From the NCBI GenBank assembly GCA_964602655.1, contig CAZRSF010000075.1:1-31265 (forward strand): a stretch of 31,265 nucleotides of DNA, in the 5' to 3' direction. Numbering within the stretch: position 1 is the first letter of the stretch; every line of letters starts with the position of its first letter. Shown here one piece after another: positions 8,204 to 14,799 of this stretch. Under the pieces are notes generated by a model, which was not told where the DNA came from, made no database searches, and saw nothing but the letters and a program-made list of their open reading frames with translations. This DNA comes from Moduliflexus sp964602655 (GTDB taxonomy: Bacteria; Moduliflexota; Moduliflexia; Moduliflexales; Moduliflexaceae). The position numbers were made by a program, and so were the translations under genes.

Positions 8204-9469
8204 TCATTCGACTTTTCTGATCTTATCCGCCGGAGCGCCGCAGATCGGACAATGTTTCGGATGTTCCGCGCCGGTAAACGTATAACCGCATGACGTGCAA
8301 GTGTGATAGGTTGCGTTGGTCATATCCTCGCCGCGCTGATACGCGCCGATGGCCTGAACGAGCAGCTTTTCATGCACTTTTTCGGCCTCATGCGAATCAT
8401 AAAAGCTGTAGCGCGCCAATCCGTAATTTTTTTCGTCGCACACGGCTAAATGTTCCTTGTACATGACCGTGATTTCGTGGTGTTCCTGTTCCTGCGAGCG
8501 TTGTAAATTCTCCGCAATCGTTCCCATGTTGTTCAGCACGAAAAAGTGATTTCTGGCATGAAAAAACTCGGAATCGGCAAAGGCGCGAAACATCTTCGCA
8601 AGACCGGGAAAGCCTTTTTCTTCGGCGTCAACCGCCAATAAGCGATATTTTATGTGCGCCACCGCTTCGTTTTCCAGCGATTCTTCGAGCCGCGCTTTCA
8701 GGTCGTCATCTTCTAATTCCCGCGTATAATTGGTCGAATGCAGCGGAACATGTTCGTACTGCAAAATGTCGTTTGCGTCGAAATAGAGCCGGATGATATG
8801 GTGATGCGCTTTCGTCGGATCGATCTTGTCGTTGACATGCTCGATCCGCGCCCCGCCGCCGCCCGTCACGAGCAATTTGACGCCATCCACGACATCTTCA
8901 TAATAGGAATGCACGTGGCCGGCGATCAAAAAGCGCAGCCGGTCGCGATATGGCGAGATGATTTGGGCGATTTTCTCCCATTCCGGTGGATTGATGGTGT
9001 TCGTCGCAATCGTGTTCGGCGCGGGGTAATGGAACAGCAGAACGATATTCTGCCTTGCATACGAGTTAAGGCCGGTTTCCAGCAATTGCAGCGCCGCCGG
9101 GGAAAAATCCCGCGTGGAGTTATCCAGCGCGATCAGCAGCAGTTTGTCATTGTACAGCAGATAATTTCTCAACCCGAAATACTCGTCGTAAAAGGCGGTG
9201 TCATGATTGCCGCAGACCATGTACACCGGATTCGGCGAGACGCTGTCCACGAAATTCCGCACGGTCGCATAGAGCGGCTTGATGCCGCGATGCACGATGT
9301 CGCCGACGATCAGCGTCAATTCGGACGGCACAGCAGTCAGGGCGCGGGCAAAGATGCTCATCGTGCCCGCCCCCAATCCGTCGCAGCCGGGGTCGCCGAT
9401 AATCGTGATGGCATTCACATCGTCAATCCGATTGATTGCTTGCGTGACGTTGACTATCCCTGTGTTCAT
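8204..9469 (-). CDS. Metallophosphoesterase-rubrerythrin fusion protein
   Basis: This 421-residue protein joins two families. Residues 18-230 are a calcineurin-like metallophosphoesterase: VGDIVHRG (Asp 57), CGNHDT (87-91), LFHYP (His 147) and AGHVHS (His 185, His 187). The first metal motif, normally D-x-H, reads GDPGCDG, so the His is missing. Residues 260-375 are a four-helix rubrerythrin diiron domain with glutamates near 268, 301 (ExxH), 327-332 and 363 (ExxH). Residues 388-415 are a rubredoxin-like iron site with Cys 391, 394, 407 and 410. Rubrerythrins reduce peroxide in anaerobes, and the phosphoesterase substrate is unknown. ATG 9469 has GGAGG 6 nt upstream; TTG 9472 is also in frame. 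No signal peptide is seen, so the protein is cytoplasmic. There is no frame break at the domain junction, so the fusion looks real. Confidence 0.9.
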   Translation of the reverse strand: MNTGIVNVTQAINRIDDVNAITIIGDPGCDGLGAGTMSIFARALTAVPSELTLIVGDIVHRGIKPLYATVRNFVDSVSPNPVYMVCGNHDTAFYDEYFGLRNYLLYNDKLLLIALDNSTRDFSPAALQLLETGLNSYARQNIVLLFHYPAPNTIATNTINPPEWEKIAQIISPYRDRLRFLIAGHVHSYYEDVVDGVKLLVTGGGGARIEHVNDKIDPTKAHHHIIRLYFDANDILQYEHVPLHSTNYTRELEDDDLKARLEESLENEAVAHIKYRLLAVDAEEKGFPGLAKMFRAFADSEFFHARNHFFVLNNMGTIAENLQRSQEQEHHEITVMYKEHLAVCDEKNYGLARYSFYDSHEAEKVHEKLLVQAIGAYQRGEDMTNATYHTCTSCGYTFTGAEHPKHCPICGAPADKIRKVE

Positions 9470-9530
9470 CAATAACCTCCTTCATCCTGTCAAAATCAAT
9501 GTACAGCGTTATTCATCAACATCGAACATA

Positions 9531-9546
9531 ACCCTGCCAGGGTTCG
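9531..9546. repeat. Half-copy of family A palindrome
   Basis: The left arm ACCCTGCCAGGGTTCG is present without its right arm, in the 108-bp gap upstream of the metallophosphoesterase-rubrerythrin gene. It matches the left half of copy 2, including the central G. It may be a decayed copy or a solitary RAYT target. Confidence 0.7.
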
Positions 9547-9577
9547 TCTTGTGGCATCAACGCAACTGTCCTCATCA

Positions 9578-11044
9578 TCATGCAGCAACGCACAACGCCT
9601 CCAACTCTTCTCTGGCTTTTTGCACAGCGTCCCAGGCATCCGGCCCGTTCTCAGGCAGGCTCGCCACGCTGCATGTCACGGACACCTGTACGCGTTCGCC
9701 CTGAAACAGAATGATCTCGGTCTCAATTTGCATTTGCAACGCTTTCGCGCGCAATCGTCCGACATTTCCCGGCATGTCCTGCAAAATGAGCAGAAAGCGC
9801 TGGTCGTCATCTCGGCAGGCAATATCTTGAAAATGAATATTCCCGCGCAGCAGTCGGCTGACCTCGCGCAGCAGATGCTCACCGACATTCTGTCCGCGCG
9901 TGCTGATGATCTCAGGCAGATTATTGAGATGGACGAATAAAAAGGTAATCGGCGCATTCCGATTCTCCAACCGACGGCATTCTTCCTCCAAGAACCGATC
10001 CAAAAACCGCCGGGAGAGCATTCTGGTCACATCGTCGCGCACATTTTCCCTGCCGAACGAATCGCGGACTTTCTGCGCGATGCGATTCAGGCTGCTGGCT
10101 TCGCGTTCATGCGCTTCGTGCTCTTTCAAACGATGTTGAATATCCTCGCCCAACCGGCGATTGACGGCGAGCAAGTCGGCTAAGAACGCCGTAATTACCG
10201 TTTGAAAGCCGAACCCTAAAAAGACGCTCGCCAGGATAACCGATTGAATATGTCCGGTGCCCTGTCCCTGTAGGTAGAAATATAAAAACCGCAATCCAAG
10301 CAGCAAGCCGATGGAAAACAACGCCAGCCCCACCATCATAAAGGACTTGAACGGGCGATACACAATAAAAATACGCAGAATCGTCACGATGGAATTCATG
10401 ACATACGAGGAGATGCTTTTGACCAATTTGGATGGGCGCAAATCGCGATTCACACGAATCGGCACGGAGGTCGTCACGATATTTTTATTTCCCGCCTGGA
10501 TAATCGTTTCCAGCGTGTACGTGTAACTATTGAAGACATTCAGTTTCATCGCCGCGTCCGCGCTGATAGCGCGAAAGCCGCTCGGCGCGTCCGGCACAGG
10601 CGTATAGCTCAATCGCCGCACTACCCAGCTTCCCAATTTTTGCAGCATCTTTTTGACCGGAGAAAAATGTTCGATGTCCGAAATCGGCCTGGCTCCAATC
10701 ACGATTTCTGCCGTGCCATCCAGGATCGGTTGGACGAGTTTGGGAATATCGGCGGCGTTATATTGATTGTCGGCGTCGGTATTCACGATGACGTCCGCGC
10801 CTAATTTGACGCACGCATCAATTCCGCGCAAGAAGACTTCGGCTAATCCTTTGTTCTGATTCATTCTGACGATGTGGTCAACGCCATGCGCTTTGGCGAC
10901 CTCAATCGAACGGTCTTTGCTGCCATCGTCAATGAGCAGCCATTCCACCGTATCGAACCCGTCTAACTGGCGTGGAAGTTCTTTGAGTGTAATCGGAAGC
11001 GTATGCTCTTCATTATAACAGGGAATCTGAATAATCAGTTTCAT
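9578..11044 (-). CDS. Glycosyltransferase family 2 fused to membrane segments and a degenerate GGDEF domain
   Basis: Residues 1-200 (of 488) form a GT2 domain of the dolichol-phosphate-mannose-synthase or GtrB kind: IPCYNEEHTLP at the start, IDDGSKD (39-40 are the Asp pair) and the metal motif NTDADNQY (Asp 90, Asp 92). Two membrane helices (about 232-256 and 265-290) and a short charged helix (298-320) lead to a C-terminal domain with the GGDEF-family layout. That domain has the entry motif DDVTRMLSRRFLDRF, while its signature position reads RDDDQRFLLIL instead of RxGGDEF. It is therefore expected to lack diguanylate cyclase activity and may be a sensor or scaffold. ATG 11044 has AGGAGG at good spacing, and the open frame upstream of it is not needed. 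The protein probably makes a lipid-linked sugar at the inner membrane. It is divergent from a GT39-type gene that could use such a donor. Confidence 0.9.
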   Translation of the reverse strand: MKLIIQIPCYNEEHTLPITLKELPRQLDGFDTVEWLLIDDGSKDRSIEVAKAHGVDHIVRMNQNKGLAEVFLRGIDACVKLGADVIVNTDADNQYNAADIPKLVQPILDGTAEIVIGARPISDIEHFSPVKKMLQKLGSWVVRRLSYTPVPDAPSGFRAISADAAMKLNVFNSYTYTLETIIQAGNKNIVTTSVPIRVNRDLRPSKLVKSISSYVMNSIVTILRIFIVYRPFKSFMMVGLALFSIGLLLGLRFLYFYLQGQGTGHIQSVILASVFLGFGFQTVITAFLADLLAVNRRLGEDIQHRLKEHEAHEREASSLNRIAQKVRDSFGRENVRDDVTRMLSRRFLDRFLEEECRRLENRNAPITFLFVHLNNLPEIISTRGQNVGEHLLREVSRLLRGNIHFQDIACRDDDQRFLLILQDMPGNVGRLRAKALQMQIETEIILFQGERVQVSVTCSVASLPENGPDAWDAVQKAREELEALCVAA

Positions 11045-11148
11045 GGTGTACCCTCCTTGATGTCGAGTGGATTGGGTTCGGCCTGCGATGATGTTCATCT
11101 CGAATATGCCGAGGTTGTGATGAAAAACATCCTTTGTTATAAATTTTA

Positions 11149-11177
11149 TTGACATTCTGCCTGCATTTTTCTATATC
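11149..11177 (+). promoter_or_regulatory. Probable sigma-70 promoter for the GT39 gene
   Basis: TTGACA at 11149-11154 matches the -35 consensus exactly. A 17-bp spacer leads to TATATC at 11172-11177. It points toward the GT39 gene with a leader of nearly 190 nt. The rest of the 326-bp divergent gap (11045-11370) shows no gene and no recognised riboswitch. Confidence 0.5.
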
Positions 11178-11370
11178 ATGGCAGTGTTGTTTCTTTCCTG
11201 AGATGTCAATATTTTTTACGGCACATTATTGGAAAGACGATGTTTCTGTCCGAGCATCCCATCTATACAGGGGAAAACGATGGGGGCATCCTAATTTTTC
11301 GACTCTGTCTGATGTGCATGATTCTTTCGAATGAATAACGCGATATCATGAGGTGAAGGGGGACGTTTTC

Positions 11371-13023
11371 ATGAAGAGTACAACAGGAACTCGCGCGCGC
11401 GCGCTGCTTCCGACGGTTGGGGTGTTGCTTGCCTGTCTTCTCGGGGGGATGTTGGCGGCGGTCGGCATCACGGACGAATCGGTCGTCGCCATGAACGGCG
11501 ACATGCCGAAATATCTGATGAATGGAGCATTTTTCTATGATTTTTTGCGCGATCTGCTCAGCGGACGCGCCTCACTCGACATTTTCGAGTATGCCACGCT
11601 CTATTTCGCTCGGTATCCGGCCTTATCGTTAGGGCATCATCCATTATTGCTCGGCGTCACCGTCGTCCCGTTCTATGCGATCTTCGGTATCTCCGTGTTT
11701 GCCGCCCGCATCCACATGATCGTCATGTTTCTGACGGCCATCGTCGCGATTTACCTGATGACGCGCAAACTTTACGATGACACGGTCGCGGCGTTGGCGG
11801 CGTTGGTCTTTGCCACCACGCCGTTCATCGTCATCTTTGCGCGCATCGTCATGTCCGAACTGCCGACGATCACGTTCATGCTGCTGTCGGCGTATCTGTT
11901 CCTGCGCTATTGCGAGACCGACCGCCCGCGCGACGCGTATCTGACCTCGTTGTGTTTCGTAATCGGCTTATACAGCAAACATTTGGCCATCTTTTTAGCC
12001 CCGGCGATTTTCGTCATCTTAGTGCATAAAAAGGGCATTCGCGCCCTCTTTCGCAAAGAAGTGATTCTGTCGGTCATCGTCAGTGTCGTGTTGATTATTC
12101 CATTAGCCATCATTACGATGAAATTTTCCCGCGTCAATGTGGAATGGGTCGCGCAGGCGTCCATAGAAAAGCGGTTGTCGCCGTCGAACATGCTCTTTTA
12201 TCTGCGCATGATCTGGACGGATCATCTGACGCTGCCCATCGTCGTCCTCAGCGGACTGGGCATCCTTTTCAGCCTGATTCGCCGCGATATTCGCGCCCTG
12301 CTGCCGGCGCTCTGGATTCTCTGCTGCTATCTGTTTCTCACGGCGCTCGGCATTCAGAAAAACGCCCGCTACGCGATTTTCTGGATTCCGGCGTTTTGCG
12401 TCTTCGCGGCTTCGACCGTCAGCGCTTTCCGTCAACGCTGGTGGACGCTCGCTGTGTCTGCGCTGCTACTGATCTGTGTCGGCTATCAAACGATGATGAC
12501 CGCCGCCATCGCGCCGGAAGTCACGAAGGGCTACGAACAGGCCGCGCAATACGTGATCGCGCATCCGAAAGGAGAGACCGTCCTCTATAGCGGCGCGATA
12601 GATACCAGTTATTTTATTTTTTACGTTCGAAAATACGATGTGAATCGGCAGTTTATCATTCTGCGCAGCGATAAAATTTTTGCCACGTCGAAACTCAATC
12701 GCATCATTGCGGATCGAATCGGCTCCAAAGAAGAAATGTACGCCTTGCTGCAACGATACGGCGTCGGATACGTCGTGCTGGAAGATACGCCGTCCACATC
12801 GCAAGCGTTAGAATGGGTGCGCGAGGAAGTGCACTCGGATCGGTTTCTGCTGCATCAACAGATTCCCATACACGCCGATTTCCCCCCGTTGAAGCAGGTC
12901 AATCTCAATATTTACGAGTATAAAGACGCGCGCCCGCTCGACCCGGAGCAGACCCTTGAGATGGATATTCCGCTGATGGGCGAGTCGCTGCAAATCAAAT
13001 TCGACATGCTGTTGAAAAAATAG
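11371..13023 (+). CDS. GT39/ArnT-like membrane glycosyltransferase (PMT family)
   Basis: This 550-residue polytopic protein has an N-terminal membrane helix, then a periplasmic loop with NGDMPKYLMNG (Asp 44, the expected catalytic acid) and RYPALSLGHHPLLL. About ten further hydrophobic segments and a soluble C-terminal part follow. This is the ArnT/PMT build, in which a sugar is moved from a polyprenyl-phosphate carrier to a lipid or protein on the outer face of the membrane. ATG 11371 is preceded by AAGGGGG 8 nt away; GTG 11353 is in frame but less well placed. The next gene starts 14 nt after the stop, so the two are likely co-transcribed. The divergent GT2 fusion may supply the lipid-linked donor. 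That link is inferred from position only. Confidence 0.88.
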   Translation: MKSTTGTRARALLPTVGVLLACLLGGMLAAVGITDESVVAMNGDMPKYLMNGAFFYDFLRDLLSGRASLDIFEYATLYFARYPALSLGHHPLLLGVTVVPFYAIFGISVFAARIHMIVMFLTAIVAIYLMTRKLYDDTVAALAALVFATTPFIVIFARIVMSELPTITFMLLSAYLFLRYCETDRPRDAYLTSLCFVIGLYSKHLAIFLAPAIFVILVHKKGIRALFRKEVILSVIVSVVLIIPLAIITMKFSRVNVEWVAQASIEKRLSPSNMLFYLRMIWTDHLTLPIVVLSGLGILFSLIRRDIRALLPALWILCCYLFLTALGIQKNARYAIFWIPAFCVFAASTVSAFRQRWWTLAVSALLLICVGYQTMMTAAIAPEVTKGYEQAAQYVIAHPKGETVLYSGAIDTSYFIFYVRKYDVNRQFIILRSDKIFATSKLNRIIADRIGSKEEMYALLQRYGVGYVVLEDTPSTSQALEWVREEVHSDRFLLHQQIPIHADFPPLKQVNLNIYEYKDARPLDPEQTLEMDIPLMGESLQIKFDMLLKK

Positions 13024-13036
13024 GTCGGAGAACGAC

Positions 13037-13846
13037 ATGAAAGACAACGCCAGCGGATTACAAAAATTTTTACGGTCGTCCAGGAAACTGGAAGACACGC
13101 AGGTTATGCGCCGCGTCAAAGACATCGAAGACATCGAAAAATTCGATGAACAAAAAGAGGCGCAAAAAACGCGGCAATTACAGCAGCAAACCGCACTCGA
13201 CCGCCATGCCGAGAAATATAAGGCGAACCTGTTTGCGCATCCCGAATACGCCGACGGCGAATGGCTGCAAACCAGAGAGAACGAATTGAACGATCTGTTC
13301 GCGCTCGAAGGGCTGGCCGCTGACGCCAGAATGGCCGCATCTGCCGACGAACTCGGACAAGTTCAGGAACTTCAGCGCATCGGGGAACGCGAAGACGTTC
13401 GGCAGATGGAGGAGCTTGAGTTGCTTCAACACATCGGAGACCATGAAGAACTCCAACAGCTTGAGGAACTTGAAGCATTTCAGCGCCCCCGCGCCGAAGA
13501 CCAGCGCGAGACCGAATCGAAACAGCTTCCCGCCGCCTCAGCAGATGCCTTTACCGGCAAATTTGCCGAAGTTGTTGACGCTGAAATGCAACGCGAAATC
13601 GAAGATAATCGCCGCGCGCTCAAGGAATTCGAACCACCGCGCCTCGACCTGACGCCGAAAAAAGATACGGAGATCGCCAACGTCGCTTCGACTGAGGAAG
13701 ATGCGCCGTTGATGCTCGTGAACGACGACGAACTGCAACAATTCGACGCAACGGAAACTGCCGAAGACGACACCCTGCCTTCGCCGAAACGCAAAAGCGA
13801 AACCGTCTTCTATTTTCGCCCCACTCCGAATCTGCCGAAAGAATGA
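13037..13846 (+). CDS. Acidic, probably coiled-coil protein with 18-residue repeats; function unknown
   Basis: This 269-residue, strongly charged, soluble protein has no signal peptide, membrane helix or recognised domain. The centre holds a tandem repeat with a period of 18 residues: VQELQRIGEREDVRQME (109-125), LELLQHIGDHEELQQLE (127-143) and a partial third copy starting LEAFQR (145-150). The remainder is rich in Glu, Gln, Asp and Arg, suggesting long helices. The C-terminal third looks disordered. It starts with GGAG at good spacing and follows the GT39 gene by 14 nt. A structural or scaffold role is possible but unproven. Confidence 0.75.
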   Translation: MKDNASGLQKFLRSSRKLEDTQVMRRVKDIEDIEKFDEQKEAQKTRQLQQQTALDRHAEKYKANLFAHPEYADGEWLQTRENELNDLFALEGLAADARMAASADELGQVQELQRIGEREDVRQMEELELLQHIGDHEELQQLEELEAFQRPRAEDQRETESKQLPAASADAFTGKFAEVVDAEMQREIEDNRRALKEFEPPRLDLTPKKDTEIANVASTEEDAPLMLVNDDELQQFDATETAEDDTLPSPKRKSETVFYFRPTPNLPKE

Positions 13847-13913
13847 CCACGCATCGTAGGGACGTTCCGCCGAGAGGTCTATTAAGTTGTATTTCAGTAC
13901 CTAACATTTTTTA

Positions 13914-14143
13914 TTCACCCCCCCCCAACCCCTCCCAGGAAGGACTGTTAAGTTCTATTGAATCCCCCGCCCCAGCCCAGCGATAAATCGCCAGTCTCAA
14001 AGCTTAAGGACGCTGAAGCGCCCTGTCCGGCTTTTCAGTGGGCTTCAGCCTACTTCAGTTTTGATCCCGGCCATTTATGGCTGGGCTGGACGGCATATTT
14101 TAGGACTTAACAGCCCTGCCCTCTTGAGGGGTTGGTGGGTGAA
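13914..14143. repeat. Large nested imperfect palindrome (possible MITE-like element or structured RNA)
   Basis: The 329-bp gap 13847-14175 has no credible gene. Its core folds as three nested inverted repeats. The outer arms, 13914-13957 and 14100-14143, share TTCACCC, AACCCCTC and CTGTTAAGT in complementary order. The middle arms are CCAGCCCAGC plus GATAAAT (13972-13988) against ATTTATGG plus CTGGGCTGG (14073-14089). The inner arms are GCTGAAGCGCCCTG (14012-14025) against CAGTGGGCTTCAGC (14036-14049). A run of nine C lies in the left outer arm. The terminal-repeat layout without an ORF is like a MITE or a large REP-derived element. Confidence 0.65.
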
Positions 14144-14175
14144 CAAGAAACTGAACAGGCTGCGTAAAAATAGTG

Positions 14176-14739
14176 TTACAGGTAGGGAAGCGTTTGCTGG
14201 CAGCCTTGGCATACCGTTCCCTCTGAGAGGGGATAGGCTTCATGGCACTGCGGACAGACGACGATCTGCTTTTTTTGACGCTGTTGAAGGAATTGCGGCT
14301 GGATTGTCACCGATTTGATGCTGAAAATGCTGGCTTCTGCGTCTTTGATCTGAGTCAGCAGCCGTTGTTTGTCTTGCGCCTGCTTTGGGATAAGACTAAA
14401 AAACCAGTTATTGATTTCAGGCCACGCTTTTAATTTCTCTACATCAACAAACACCCGCACGCCAGCGCCATTCTGCTTGTCATACAAGACGGCGGCGAAC
14501 CGCCCGACATCAATCACTTTGAGCCAGCCGTTGCCGATGGTGCAGGGCGTCAGGAGTTGAATGGCATCCGGCAGGCATTTCCGCGTTTCGCTGATAGCGT
14601 CATACAAGCCCGACGTCGGGAAATGTTGCTGTGCAAGGCTGACCAGGAAGCCCCCAATAAGAGTTCCTGGCGCTGGATAACTATGAAAGGCCGCCACTTT
14701 GTCACAATATTCTTCGAATGTATATGAGCCAATGAGCAT
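14176..14739 (-). CDS. FmdE-family protein with C-terminal zinc ribbon
   Basis: This 187-residue protein resembles FmdE, the subunit-E family first named from formylmethanofuran dehydrogenase. The conserved core is AAFHSYPAPGTLIGGF (16-31), then CLPDAIQLLTPCTIGNGWLKV (Cys 55, Cys 66; split here across 55-75) and VIDVGRFAAVLYD with GAGVRV. A C-terminal zinc ribbon has Cys 162, 165, 177 and 180. Relatives often accompany molybdenum or tungsten formate dehydrogenases, and this one lies 60 bp downstream of such a gene on the same strand. It likely helps metal or cofactor handling, which is inferred from context. The usual FHGHLCPG motif is altered to FHSYPAPG, so the putative metal site is not standard. 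ATG 14739 has GAGG about 8 nt upstream. Confidence 0.75.
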   Translation of the reverse strand: MLIGSYTFEEYCDKVAAFHSYPAPGTLIGGFLVSLAQQHFPTSGLYDAISETRKCLPDAIQLLTPCTIGNGWLKVIDVGRFAAVLYDKQNGAGVRVFVDVEKLKAWPEINNWFFSLIPKQAQDKQRLLTQIKDAEASIFSIKSVTIQPQFLQQRQKKQIVVCPQCHEAYPLSEGTVCQGCQQTLPYL

Positions 14740-14752
14740 GTATTCAGCCTCA

Positions 14753-14785
14753 AAACCTCACAGGTGTTTGAAACCTGTGAGGTTT
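14753..14785. repeat. Palindrome between FmdE-like gene and formate dehydrogenase
   Basis: Arms AAACCTCACAGGT (14753-14765) and ACCTGTGAGGTTT (14773-14785) pair exactly around seven bases. The overall pattern, with a central GTTTGAAAC-like core, resembles family A with changed arm bases. It lies between two co-directional genes. Confidence 0.85.
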
Positions 14786-14799
14786 CTTAGGTCAAGACG

